A DNA stretch of 64,000 nucleotides from NCBI RefSeq assembly GCF_016735515.1, contig NZ_JAERQZ010000001.1, positions 2,530,746 to 2,594,745 on the forward strand. The letters run 5' to 3'. The position numbers and the translations under genes are program-made. Numbering within the stretch: position 1 is the first letter of the stretch; the number at the start of each line of letters is the position of its first letter. The notes under the pieces are model-generated. The model saw only the letters and a list, made by a program, of their open reading frames with translations. It had not been told where the DNA came from and did not search any database. Source of the DNA: Piscinibacter sp. HJYY11 (GTDB lineage Bacteria; Pseudomonadota; Gammaproteobacteria; Burkholderiales; Burkholderiaceae_C). Below, piece after piece: positions 52,332-61,411 of this stretch.

Positions 52332-55196
52332 ATGCATCCACGCCACCCTCCACGCCATTCCGCCACACGCTCCGCACTGCTTCATCACGTCGCGATCATG
52401 GCACTGAGCCTGGCCACGGCGCTCCTGCCGGGCATCGCGGCCGCACAGTCGCAAGTTGCGCCCAAGGCAGCGGCCAAGGCATCGCCGCGCGCCGCCTCCG
52501 GCTACAAGGTCGACCGCGCGCCCGCCTGGGTGAAACCGGTCAAGCCGTCGGCTCCGGCGCCCGCCACCACCGGCAGCAGCACGCCCGGCTACCGCATCGC
52601 ACTGGCCGACCAGCAGACGCTGCTCGGGCAGGACGGCAGCGAGCACGCCTACACCCACACCCGCATGGCGATCACCGACCCTACCGGCGTGCAGGCGGTG
52701 TCGAAGGTCGAGGTCTACTTCAACCCGGCCTTCCAGACCGTCACCCTGCACGAGGCCGCGGTGCTGCGCGGCGGCGCCCGGCTCGATCGCCTGAAAGACG
52801 CGCGCATCGAGACGCTGCGCCGCGAAGAAGGCCTGGAGCGCCTCACGCTCACCGGCGTGCAGACCCTGCTGGTGCTGCTGAACGACGTGCGCGTGGGCGA
52901 CACCGTCGAGGTGGCGTACACCGTGCACGGCACCAACCCCATCTACAAGGGCCATTTCTCCGACACCTTCCAGCTCGCGCACCCGGCCATCGTCGACGAG
53001 CTCCACCTGCGCATCGATGCGCCGGCCAGCCGCACGCTGCACGTGCGCGGCATCCGCAGCGATGCCACGCCGGAGCGCAGCACGCAGGGCGGGCGCCAGG
53101 TGCTGTCGCTCGTGCGCCGCAACATCCCGGCGGTGGTCCCGGAAGAGAACACGCCGCCCTGGTTCAAGGTCTACCCGGCGCTGCACGTGAGCGACTACGC
53201 CGACTGGCAGCAGGTCGCCACCTGGGCCGAAGAGCTCTTCGCCAACCCCGGCGAGCTGGGCGCCGACCTGCAGGGCCGCATCGACGCGTGGCGCGCCCGC
53301 GGCCTGTCGCGCGAGCGCCTGGCCTCGGAGGTGATCGAGTTCGTGCAGGACGAGGTGCGCTACTTCAGCGTGAGCCTGGGCGAGAGCTCGCACCGCCCCA
53401 AGCCGCCCGCCAAGACGCTCGCCGAGCGCCTGGGCGACTGCAAGGACAAGACCGCGCTGCTCAACACCATCCTGCAGCGCCTGGGCTTCGACGCCAAGCC
53501 GGTGCTGATCTCGATGCGGCGCAACCGCGGTGTCGCCGACTACCTGCCGGCGCATGACCAGTTCGACCACGTCATCACCCAGCTCACGCTCGACGGCACC
53601 GTCTACTGGATCGACCCGACCCTCCAGCAGCAGGGCCGCCAGCTCCAGACGCGCGGCGTCGCCGTCTACGGCATGGGGCTCGTGGTCAGCCCCGCCACCT
53701 CCGGCCTGGTCAAGGTGGGCCCGAGCCCTGCACAAGGGTATGCCGTCGACTGGGACTCGGTATGGGACGCCTCCGACCTCCGGCGCACTCCCACCTTCAC
53801 CACCACCCTGCGCGCCCGCGGCATGGCAGCCGAAGGCTGGCGCGTGAGCGTGGGGGCCGGCGGCGCCGAGCGCCTGGCGGGGGCCATCGCCGGCGCCTAC
53901 GCACGCATGCTGCCCGGCCTCAAGGCCATCGGCTCGCCGGTGGTGCGCGACGACCGCGATGCCAACGTCTTCGAGCTCGAGCTCCAGTACGAAGTGCCGG
54001 GCTTCGGCCAGTACGAGCGCGCCGCCCTGTCGGTCGAGCTGCCCACGCTCGAGCTGCTCGACAGCCTGACCGGCCCGCGCGAGGCCCGGCGCGAGATGCC
54101 CTTCATGGTCGACCAGCCGACGCGGGTGCGCCAGCGCCTGCGCACCATCGCCCCCGCGCGCTTCAGCTCGCAGGCGCCGCCACCGCAGGACGTGACCGAC
54201 AAGCACTTCAGGCTCAGCAGCCGCTACGAGGTCAACGGCAACACGCTCGACTACGTGCTGACCTACGAGCGCCGCAGCGACGAGGTGCTGCCCGCCGACC
54301 TGAACGGCTTCCGCGAGCGGCTGCAGGCTGCGCGCCGCATGGCTGGCGTGACGCTGCGCCTGCCGCTGCTCAACCTGGAGCCGCTGCGCGCGCAGTTCGA
54401 CGAGCTCGAGCGCCGCGTCACGCGCAAGCTCGGCCGACAGGCCGACACCTTGCGCGAGATCGTGATCCGCCAGGAAGCGGAGCGGCTCTTCACCACCGAG
54501 CTGCTGCGGCAGGTCGGCGAGACCGGCCCGCTGGTGGGCTCGCTGCTCGAGCGCCGCGCCATCGCCAACAGCAACCTCGCCGACCACGACGCCACGCTCG
54601 CCGACGCCGAGCGCGCGCTCGCCAAGGCGCCCGACGTGAGCTACTCGCACTACACGCGCGGCCTCGCGCTGATGTCGCTGGGGCGCGGCCACGAGGCGGT
54701 GGAGGCCATGCAGCAGTTCACCACCCCGGCCAACCGCGCGGCGCTGCAGATGGGCATCGGCAACGCACAGTACTACCAGGGCGACTTCTCCAACGCCGAG
54801 CGCAGCTTCCACCAGGTGGTGCAGGAATCATCGGGGCACGAGCGGGTGTTCGCGCTGTCGTGGCTGTACATCGCCTCGCAGAAGGCCGGCGGCAAGGGCC
54901 GCTCGGCGGTGCTGCCGCACCTGCCCGACGTGAGCCGCAGCAGCTGGCCGGGCGTGATCGTGCACTACCTCGCCGGCGAGGCCACGCAAGACGAGCTGCT
55001 CGAGCGCGCGAAGGAAAACAAGTCGATGGAGCGGCTCAACCTCAGCGAGGCCTACTTCTACATGGGCCAGCAACTGCTGCTCTCGGGCAAGGTGGCCGAG
55101 GCCAAGCGCATGTTCCGCCGCACGGTGGAGCTGCAGGCCACGCCGTACCGCGAGTTCGCTTTCGCCGAGCTGGAATTGAAGCGCAGCGAGCCGTGA
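52332..55196 (+). CDS. DUF3857 transglutaminase-like and TPR protein, exported
   Basis: Protein of 954 aa with a signal peptide (VAIMALSLATALLPGIAAAQS). Residues 90-300 are the DUF3857 beta domain. A transglutaminase-like domain follows with Cys370 (LGDCKDKTALL), His413 (QFDHVIT) and Asp428 (WIDPT), a full papain-type triad. After a second beta-rich part, residues 740-940 contain TPR-like helices (LADAERALAKAPDVSYSHYTRGLALMSLGRGHEAVEAM). Periplasmic. Its stop overlaps the start of the glycosyltransferase gene (GTGA). Proteins of this type occur near envelope and surface-polymer loci, but their reaction is not known; a protease or cross-linker of envelope material is possible. Confidence 0.88.
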   Translation: MHPRHPPRHSATRSALLHHVAIMALSLATALLPGIAAAQSQVAPKAAAKASPRAASGYKVDRAPAWVKPVKPSAPAPATTGSSTPGYRIALADQQTLLGQDGSEHAYTHTRMAITDPTGVQAVSKVEVYFNPAFQTVTLHEAAVLRGGARLDRLKDARIETLRREEGLERLTLTGVQTLLVLLNDVRVGDTVEVAYTVHGTNPIYKGHFSDTFQLAHPAIVDELHLRIDAPASRTLHVRGIRSDATPERSTQGGRQVLSLVRRNIPAVVPEENTPPWFKVYPALHVSDYADWQQVATWAEELFANPGELGADLQGRIDAWRARGLSRERLASEVIEFVQDEVRYFSVSLGESSHRPKPPAKTLAERLGDCKDKTALLNTILQRLGFDAKPVLISMRRNRGVADYLPAHDQFDHVITQLTLDGTVYWIDPTLQQQGRQLQTRGVAVYGMGLVVSPATSGLVKVGPSPAQGYAVDWDSVWDASDLRRTPTFTTTLRARGMAAEGWRVSVGAGGAERLAGAIAGAYARMLPGLKAIGSPVVRDDRDANVFELELQYEVPGFGQYERAALSVELPTLELLDSLTGPREARREMPFMVDQPTRVRQRLRTIAPARFSSQAPPPQDVTDKHFRLSSRYEVNGNTLDYVLTYERRSDEVLPADLNGFRERLQAARRMAGVTLRLPLLNLEPLRAQFDELERRVTRKLGRQADTLREIVIRQEAERLFTTELLRQVGETGPLVGSLLERRAIANSNLADHDATLADAERALAKAPDVSYSHYTRGLALMSLGRGHEAVEAMQQFTTPANRAALQMGIGNAQYYQGDFSNAERSFHQVVQESSGHERVFALSWLYIASQKAGGKGRSAVLPHLPDVSRSSWPGVIVHYLAGEATQDELLERAKENKSMERLNLSEAYFYMGQQLLLSGKVAEAKRMFRRTVELQATPYREFAFAELELKRSEP

Positions 55197-56341
55197 AGGT
55201 GGTGGGCGAGCTCACCCCGGCCCCGCTGCTGCTGTTGCACGCCACGGCAGGCGCCGGTCACACCCGTGCGGCGCAGGCCATCTCGGCCGCGCTGCGCCAG
55301 CAGGGCGCACCGGCCCACCAGGTGGTGGACACGCTCGCCTGCACCAGCAGCCTCTTCCGCCGCCTGTATGCGCAGGCCTACATCGACCTGGTGCAGCGAG
55401 CGCCGGAGCTCTGGGGCCACCTGTACGAGCGCTACGACGTGGTCAAGCCGCCGCGCAGCAAGACCGCCCGCGCGCGGCTCGCCTTCGACAAGGCCAACAG
55501 CACGCGCTTCACGGCACTGCTCGGCCGCGTGCAGCCGCAGGCCATCCTCTGCACGCACTTCCTGCCGATGGAGCTGCTGTCCGACCTGAAAGGCCGCGGC
55601 AAGCTCGCGACGCCCGTGCACGCCGTTGTCACCGACGTGAGCCCGCATGCCTTCTGGGTCTACCCGCACATCGACCACTACCACGTGGCCACCGAGGCGG
55701 GCGCACGGGAGCTGGCACGCAAGGGCATCGCGCCCGAGCGCATCAGCGTGAGCGGCATCCCGATCGATCCGGTCTTCGCCGCGCGCACGCCAGCCGCTGA
55801 CATGCGCGCCACGCTCGGCCTGCCCGAGCGGCCCACGGTGCTGCTGCTGTCGGGCGGCTTCGGCGTGGGGCCGCTGGTGGCGATGCTCGATTCGTTTGCT
55901 AGCGACGACTGCGGGCTGAGCCTCGTGGTGGTGGCCGGCCGCAACGCCGAGCTCGAAGCCGCATGCCGCGAGCGCGCAAAAACGCTGAAGCTGCCCGTCA
56001 CGGTGCACGGCTTCGTGAACAACATCCACCAGCTCATGGACGCGGCCGACCTCGTGGTCACCAAGCCCGGTGGCCTCACCACGAACGAGGTGCTCGCCAA
56101 AGGCAAGCCGATGGCACTCGTCGCGCCCATCCCCGGGCAGGAGCAGCGCAACTGCGACTACCTGCTGGAAGAAGGCGCCGCCGTGCGCCTGCACGACGAG
56201 GCCGATGCCGCCTGGCATCTGACACGCTGGCTCCACGACGCGCCGCGCATGGCTGCGATGCGCGCCAACGCCGAGCGCATCGCGCGGCCCCAAGCTGCGG
56301 CCGACGTGGCACGCACGCTGGTCACGGCCCTCGGCACATGA
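55193..56341 (+). CDS. MGDG-synthase-like glycosyltransferase (GT28)
   Basis: Protein of 382 aa, GTG start at 55193 overlapping the previous stop by 4 bases. The N-terminal LLLHATAGAGHTRAAQAI with GxGH is the acceptor-domain signature of the MurG/MGD1/UgtP family. THFLPMELLSDLKGRGKLATPVHAVVTDVSPHAFWVYP matches the diacylglycerol glycosyltransferase core. The sugar-nucleotide site is DLVVTKPGGLTTNEVLAKGKP. It would add a sugar to diacylglycerol at the inner face of the membrane. MurG itself is unlikely: the MGD_N-type first domain differs and no cell-wall genes are near. The next gene encodes a phosphatase that could supply diacylglycerol. Confidence 0.88.
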   Translation: MKVVGELTPAPLLLLHATAGAGHTRAAQAISAALRQQGAPAHQVVDTLACTSSLFRRLYAQAYIDLVQRAPELWGHLYERYDVVKPPRSKTARARLAFDKANSTRFTALLGRVQPQAILCTHFLPMELLSDLKGRGKLATPVHAVVTDVSPHAFWVYPHIDHYHVATEAGARELARKGIAPERISVSGIPIDPVFAARTPAADMRATLGLPERPTVLLLSGGFGVGPLVAMLDSFASDDCGLSLVVVAGRNAELEAACRERAKTLKLPVTVHGFVNNIHQLMDAADLVVTKPGGLTTNEVLAKGKPMALVAPIPGQEQRNCDYLLEEGAAVRLHDEADAAWHLTRWLHDAPRMAAMRANAERIARPQAAADVARTLVTALGT

Positions 56342-57306
56342 GCCTCGACAGGCGCCGTGTGTGCCTCGCGCCGCTGCTCGCGCTGGGTGGCGTGCCGCGG
56401 CTTGCAGCGGCCCAGGGCGACGACCTGCACAACATCGTCGACGACGCCTGGGCCACCGCGCAGGGTGTCTCGTTCTCCGGCCGGCTGGTCGAGAAGCGAA
56501 CCGGGCCACGAGACGACAGCGGCCTGCGCAGCAGCCTCTACCGCAACAGCCGCCTACTCTTCACCGGCGGCGAAGAAGGCACGGTGCAGTGGTCGGCCGG
56601 TGGCCTGCGCTGGCAGACCCGCGCCGACGACGAAGGCTACTGGCTGCTGCGCACCAGCCAGCCGCTGCCGCCCGGTGCGCCTGCGCCGGGCTGGCACCTG
56701 ATCGAGAGCAAGCCGGCCGCCAGCAGCCCGGCCCACCTGCTGGTGCACGACCCGGCCAACACCGTCGGGCTCATCTCCGACCTCGACGACACCATTCTCG
56801 TGAGCGAGGTCAACCAGACGATGCGCCTGCTGCGCAACAGCCTCGCCGTGCCGCCCGAGTCGCGCGAAGCAGTGGGCGGCATGGCCGCGCTCTACACCGC
56901 GTGGACGAAGCGCAACCCGCGGCCCGCGGCCACGCCGGTGTTCTACGTGTCGGGCTCGCCGCGCCAGCTCACCGACAGCGTGCGGCGCTTCCTGCACAAG
57001 CACGGCTTCCCGCCAGGTGTGCTGCAGCTCAAGGAAGTGAGCCCGGGCAGCAGCGACCCGCTGCGCGACCAGCAGGCCTACAAGGTGGCCCGCATCAGCG
57101 ACATCCTGCAAGCGTTCCCGCAGACCCGCTTCGCGCTGCTGGGCGACGACGGCGAGCGCGACCCGGAGAGCTATGCCGAACTGCAGGCGCGCTTCGGTGC
57201 GCAGGTGTTGGGCGTGTGGATCCGGCGCGTGCACCCCGACCCGAAGCGTCCGCGCGTGCCTGGGCAGCGCGACATGGCGGAGCTGCTGGCGAGCGGGCCG
57301 CCGTAG
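56338..57306 (+). CDS. App1-like phosphatidate phosphatase (DUF2183)
   Basis: Protein of 322 aa; ATG overlaps the glycosyltransferase stop (ATGA). It begins SLDRRRVCLAPLLALGGVPRLAAAQ, a signal-like N-terminus with an Arg run. The catalytic HAD-type motif is LISDLDDTILVSEV (DxDxT), followed by VFYVSGSPRQL and FALLGDDGERDPESY, the App1 set. Yeast App1 removes the phosphate from phosphatidic acid to give diacylglycerol, the acceptor of the upstream enzyme. The signal peptide would put it outside the cytoplasmic membrane, so DAG would be made on the outer leaflet; that is an open point. Confidence 0.87.
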   Translation: MSLDRRRVCLAPLLALGGVPRLAAAQGDDLHNIVDDAWATAQGVSFSGRLVEKRTGPRDDSGLRSSLYRNSRLLFTGGEEGTVQWSAGGLRWQTRADDEGYWLLRTSQPLPPGAPAPGWHLIESKPAASSPAHLLVHDPANTVGLISDLDDTILVSEVNQTMRLLRNSLAVPPESREAVGGMAALYTAWTKRNPRPAATPVFYVSGSPRQLTDSVRRFLHKHGFPPGVLQLKEVSPGSSDPLRDQQAYKVARISDILQAFPQTRFALLGDDGERDPESYAELQARFGAQVLGVWIRRVHPDPKRPRVPGQRDMAELLASGPP

Positions 57307-57369
57307 AGGGCCGCGCCCCGCGAGGTCTGGTTGATATTCTTCAATTCCACATCCCCGTCAGGTGTCCTG

Positions 57370-59022
57370 ATGAGTCGCCCCCACCGCAGACCAGGCATGG
57401 CTGAGCGAGCTGCCTCAACGCACGCTGCGCCGCCGACGCTGGCACCCAGGCTGCGGGCATGGCAGCTCCTGGGCATGGCCCTGCTCGGGGCGTTTCTGGG
57501 CGGGTGTTCGCCAGAAGAGACCGAGCCTTCGCCCATCGTCGAATCTGCGGTCGTCACCACGCAGGCCGGCAGGGTGCGCGGCGAGCAGGTGGAGGGCGTC
57601 GCACGTTTCCTGGGCATTCCCTACGCGGCCCCGCCGGTGGGTGCGCTCCGCTGGCGGCCGCCTCAGCCACCGCTGCGCTGGGACGCCGTGCGGCCTGCGA
57701 CGGCGTTCGGTTCACCGTGCGTGCAGTCGGCGATGCAGGAGGGCCCGGGCTCGGAAGATTGCCTGTTCCTCAACGTGTGGACGCCGGAGGTCCGCGCGGC
57801 GGCCGGGCGGCCCGTCCTGGTCTACGTCCACGGCGGCGGCTGGGCGCGGGGCGCGGGGAACATGTCGGTCTTCGACGGCATCGCAAACATGCAGGACGGC
57901 CATCGCCTCGCCCAGCAGGACGGTGTGGTGGTGGTCACGCTCAACTATCGGCTGTCGAACCTGGGCTTTCTCGCGCACCCGGCGCTCGCGGAAGCAGGCC
58001 AAGCCGGCAATTACGGCGTCATGGACGTGATCGCGGCCTTGCAGTGGGTGCAGTCGAACATCCGGGAGTTCGGCGGGGACCCTCGCCGGGTGCTGCTGTT
58101 CGGGACTTCAGCGGGAGGGTCGCAGACGTGTGCGGTCGCGGCCTCGCCGCTGGCCCGCGGCCTGTTCTCTACGGTGGCCAGCCACAGCGGTGGCGGCTGC
58201 GACTGCTTCCGAAATGACCAGAAGCTCGCCGTGGCACAGCTGGTGACCCAGCGCGTGGGCTGCGCGGGAGCGACCGACGTCGCAGCCTGCCTTCGGCGAG
58301 TTCCAGCCGCCGACTTCGTGTCGTTGCCGGGCGTCGGGGCCACGGCGGATGGTGTGGTGCTGCCGTCGTGCCCGCTCGAGATGTTCCGTGCCGGGGGCGG
58401 CCCGGCACTGCCGATGGTGTTCGGAACCAACGTTCACGAAGGCCTGGGCTACCTGGACGACGCGGCTCGTGCCCTGACCTGGGAGTCGCTGCGGCGGCTG
58501 TTTCAACGCTCCTTTCCCAGCCAGGGCGACGCGCTCGCCGCGCTGTATGGCCCGAGCCGCTACGACGTGGCGCCCGCGGCGTGGGCCGTCTTCATCGGCG
58601 ATTGGATCTACCACTGCCCGGACCGACGCGTGCTCAGGGCGCTCGAGGGCCGTGCCACACCGGCCTTCCGGTATCTCTTCGGCGGCGCGCTGTCAGATCC
58701 GCGCCACGCGGCCAGCCTGGCGGGCCATGGCGTTGACGTGCCGTTCGTGTTCCGCACCTTCGGCTCACTGGCAACCACGGCAGCCGAGCGAAACCTCTCC
58801 AGCGCCATGGCGACCCGCTGGGCAGGCTTTGCCTCGACCGGCCAACCTTCGCGTGACGGCAGCTGGCGCCCGTGGGACAACCGCGGCGCGCTGCTGGCAC
58901 TCGGCCTCGAAGAGATTCGCATGGGCGAGGGCTTCCGCGACGCGGAGTGCGACCTCCTGGACAGGATCCCTCCTCTCCGTGAGCAGCCCAGCGATCTGCT
59001 GCCGTTCCCCGCCGGCACCTAG
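57370..59022 (+). CDS. Type B carboxylesterase, predicted lipoprotein
   Basis: Esterase of about 550 aa from the ATG at 57370 (alternatives at 57331 and 57397). A signal with lipobox LGGC (LLGMALLGAFLGGCSPEE) indicates lipid anchoring. Typical blocks follow: GRVRGEQVEGVARFLGIPYAAPPVGALRWRPP, GSEDCLFLNVW, VLVYVHGGGW (oxyanion hole) and NYRLSNLGFLAHPAL. The nucleophile elbow is FGTSAGGS, with Thr in place of the common Glu before Ser. The acid is probably Glu in GTNVHEG, and the His lies in LAGHGVDVPFVF. Substrate unknown. No operon partner; 63 bases separate it from the App1 gene. Confidence 0.88.
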   Translation: MSRPHRRPGMAERAASTHAAPPTLAPRLRAWQLLGMALLGAFLGGCSPEETEPSPIVESAVVTTQAGRVRGEQVEGVARFLGIPYAAPPVGALRWRPPQPPLRWDAVRPATAFGSPCVQSAMQEGPGSEDCLFLNVWTPEVRAAAGRPVLVYVHGGGWARGAGNMSVFDGIANMQDGHRLAQQDGVVVVTLNYRLSNLGFLAHPALAEAGQAGNYGVMDVIAALQWVQSNIREFGGDPRRVLLFGTSAGGSQTCAVAASPLARGLFSTVASHSGGGCDCFRNDQKLAVAQLVTQRVGCAGATDVAACLRRVPAADFVSLPGVGATADGVVLPSCPLEMFRAGGGPALPMVFGTNVHEGLGYLDDAARALTWESLRRLFQRSFPSQGDALAALYGPSRYDVAPAAWAVFIGDWIYHCPDRRVLRALEGRATPAFRYLFGGALSDPRHAASLAGHGVDVPFVFRTFGSLATTAAERNLSSAMATRWAGFASTGQPSRDGSWRPWDNRGALLALGLEEIRMGEGFRDAECDLLDRIPPLREQPSDLLPFPAGT

Positions 59023-59173
59023 CTCGACGTTTCCAGCCCCCAACAGGCCGCAGCCTCCTGCCGAGGTCTCCGGCCGCGCCCGCCATGTCGATCTGGCCTG
59101 CCGTCGTTCGTCGTGGGAATAGGGGGGCCCTCCCTTGGGCTCGCCGACCGGTCTACTTCACAGGAGTGCAGAC

Positions 59174-59542
59174 ATGTCCTACATCGATGGTTTCGTGATC
59201 GCGGTCCCCACCGCCAACAAGCAAAAGTTCATCGAGCACGCGCGCCAGTTCGATTCGATCTTCATCGAGCTCGGCGCTACGCGCGTGATCGAGGGTTGGG
59301 GCGACGACGTCCCCGACGGCAAAGTCACCGATTTCCGCCGCGCGGTCCAGGCCACGGCCGAGGAGACGGTGGCTTTTTCGTGGATCGAATGGCCCGACAA
59401 GGCCACCCGCGACGCCGGCATGAAAAAGATGATGGAGGACCCGCGCATGGATCCCTCCAAACCCGGCAACCCGCCGATGCCGTTCGACGGCAAACGCATG
59501 ATCTTCGGCGGCTTCGAACAAGTGGTCGAAGTCAAGACCTGA
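59174..59542 (+). CDS. DUF1428 family protein
   Basis: Small cytoplasmic protein of 122 aa with the DUF1428 signature: YIDGFVIAVPTANKQKFIEHARQFDSIFIELGATRVIEGWGDDVPDGKVTDFRRAV and PFDGKRMIFGGFE at the end. It has a ferredoxin-like dimeric barrel fold. Ribosome site CAGGAG. The 151-base gap before it shows no clear promoter or terminator. Function of the family is unknown. Confidence 0.9.
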   Translation: MSYIDGFVIAVPTANKQKFIEHARQFDSIFIELGATRVIEGWGDDVPDGKVTDFRRAVQATAEETVAFSWIEWPDKATRDAGMKKMMEDPRMDPSKPGNPPMPFDGKRMIFGGFEQVVEVKT

Positions 59543-59602
59543 GCGGTCATTCGCAGGCGACGGCTCGGTGGTGGGGGGACAATCACCACCCGCAGATCGC
59601 CC

Positions 59603-60637
59603 ATGACCGACGCTCCCCACACCGCCCTGCCCAAGTGGCCCAACGCGTATCCGCCCAGTGGCGCCAGCGCCACCCTGAAACGCCTCAACGAGGACTTCAG
59701 GGTGACCGAGCTGCCGCTGCAGCGGCCCTGCGGCGAGGGCGAGCACCTCTGGCTGGACGTCGAGAAGAACGGCGCCAACACCGCCTTCGTCGCCCAGCAA
59801 CTGGCCGAGGCCGCCGGCGTGCAGGAGCGAGACGTGGGCTATGCCGGCCTCAAGGACCGCTACGCCGTCACCCGTCAGTGGTTCAGCCTCTATCTGCCCA
59901 AGGGTGAGACGCCCGACCTGACGCTGCTCCAGCACCCTGAGTTCACGGTGCTCAGCCAGAGCCGCCACGTGAAGAAGCTGCGGCCCGGTGACCTGCAGGG
60001 CAACCGATTCCGCATCTTGCTGCGCGACGTGACCGGCGAGCGCGACGCCATCGAAGCCAATCTCGCGGCCGTGGCGTCACAGGGCGTGCCCAACTACTTC
60101 GGCACCCAACGCTTCGGCTTCGACGGCGGCAACGTCGAGCAGGGCCGCGCCATGCTGGCGCGCGAGATCCGCGTGCGTAACCCGAAGAAGAAGGGCCTCT
60201 ACCTGTCGGCCGTGCGCTCCTTCGTCTTCAACGAAGTGCTGGCGCTGCGCATCCACCAGGGGCTCTGGGGCAAGACCCTGCCGGGCGACGTGGTGGACGA
60301 GGCGGGCGGGCCCACCGGGCCGCTCTGGGGACGCGGCCGCGTGGCCACCACCGATCAAGCGCGGGCCCTGGAAATGGGAGTGGCTGAACGCCACGCCGCC
60401 TTGTGCGACGGCATGGAACACGCCGGCCTGGACCAGGAGCGCCGCGCCCTGGTGGCACGCCCGGTGGACATGTCATGGGAATGGCCGCAAGCCGATCAAC
60501 TGGTGCTCGCGTTCTCCTTGCCCGCCGGCAACTACGCCACCTCCGTGCTGAACGAAATCCTCCGCACCACGGAGCCTGACCGGCACACAGAGGCCGAGTC
60601 CGAGCCCGCGCCCTCACACGAGGGAGAGTCGCTCTAG
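59603..60637 (+). CDS. truD: tRNA pseudouridine(13) synthase TruD
   Basis: Enzyme of 344 aa that makes pseudouridine at position 13 of tRNA-Glu. EDFRVTELPL, VGYAGLKDRYAVTRQWFSLYLP (catalytic Asp in GLKDR), GNRFRILLRDV and GVPNYFGTQRFG are the TruD motifs in order. The last 24 bases overlap the end of the convergent DUF72 gene. Confidence 0.96.
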   Translation: MTDAPHTALPKWPNAYPPSGASATLKRLNEDFRVTELPLQRPCGEGEHLWLDVEKNGANTAFVAQQLAEAAGVQERDVGYAGLKDRYAVTRQWFSLYLPKGETPDLTLLQHPEFTVLSQSRHVKKLRPGDLQGNRFRILLRDVTGERDAIEANLAAVASQGVPNYFGTQRFGFDGGNVEQGRAMLAREIRVRNPKKKGLYLSAVRSFVFNEVLALRIHQGLWGKTLPGDVVDEAGGPTGPLWGRGRVATTDQARALEMGVAERHAALCDGMEHAGLDQERRALVARPVDMSWEWPQADQLVLAFSLPAGNYATSVLNEILRTTEPDRHTEAESEPAPSHEGESL

Positions 60638-61411
60638 CAGCCCCATTGCGGCGGCCGGGTTGCGCTCCTTGGCGGCGCTGATGAAAAAGAAGAACACGTC
60701 GCGTGGCGCACCGCTGGGCCGGGGGGGCTCCACGCGCGGCAGCCCCTCGGGCTCATCGCCTTGCGCCCACGCGCGCACGCAGCCGGCGAAGCTCTCGAGT
60801 ACCTGGGGCTCGTAGCCTTGCGGCAGGCTGCTTTGCGCGCGCATGGTGCGCACGTAGATGAAGTCGCCCGTGACGTCGGCGAACGAAGGGTAGTCGTCGG
60901 AGTCGGTGAACACCGTGCCCACCTGGTGGCGGCGGGCGAGCGCCAGGTACTCGGGCGTCTTGAAGCTGTCGTGCCGCACGTCCATCACGTGGCGCAGCGG
61001 CAGGCCGTCCACCTTCGCCGGCAGCAGCTTGAGGAAGGCCTCGAAGTCAACCGGGTCGAACTTCTTGCTCGGCGCGAACTGCCACAGCACCGGGCCGAGC
61101 TTGGGGCCAAGCTCGGCGAGGCCACTCGCGATGAAGCGCTCGACCGATTCGCCGGCTTCGGCGAGCACCCGCCGGTTGGTGGTGAACTTGTTGGCCTTGA
61201 GCGAGAAGACGAAGTCGTCAGGCGTCTCGTCGCGCCACTTGGCGAAGGTCGCCGGCTTCATCGTGCTGTAGTAGGTGCCGTTGACCTCGATGGCCGTCAC
61301 CTTGCCGGCGGCGTACTGCAGCTCGCGGGCATGCGGCAGGCCCTTGGGGTAGAAGTTGTCGCGCCAGGGCTCGAAGGTCCACCCGCCGATGCCCACGCGG
61401 ATGCGGCTCAC
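60614..61411 (-). CDS. DUF72 family protein (YecE-like)
   Basis: TIM-barrel protein of 265 aa from the GTG at 61411 (VSRIRVGIGGWTFEPWRDNFYPKGL). EVNGTYYSTMKPATFAKWRDETPDDFVFSLKANKFTTN and LGPVLWQFAPSKKF are diagnostic. The start overlaps the stop of the upstream small membrane gene by 4 bases (GTGA). Frame upstream of 61411 is shadow. The function of the family is unknown. Confidence 0.92.
   Translation of the reverse strand: MSRIRVGIGGWTFEPWRDNFYPKGLPHARELQYAAGKVTAIEVNGTYYSTMKPATFAKWRDETPDDFVFSLKANKFTTNRRVLAEAGESVERFIASGLAELGPKLGPVLWQFAPSKKFDPVDFEAFLKLLPAKVDGLPLRHVMDVRHDSFKTPEYLALARRHQVGTVFTDSDDYPSFADVTGDFIYVRTMRAQSSLPQGYEPQVLESFAGCVRAWAQGDEPEGLPRVEPPRPSGAPRDVFFFFISAAKERNPAAAMGLLERLSLV

Noticed and set aside
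52245..54812. 855-codon open frame on the minus strand
   Set aside because: Shadow of the DUF3857 gene, which has a signal peptide and intact catalytic triad on the plus strand.
55193..56341. MurG
   Set aside because: N-terminal domain resembles MGD1/UgtP, and there are no division or cell-wall genes around.
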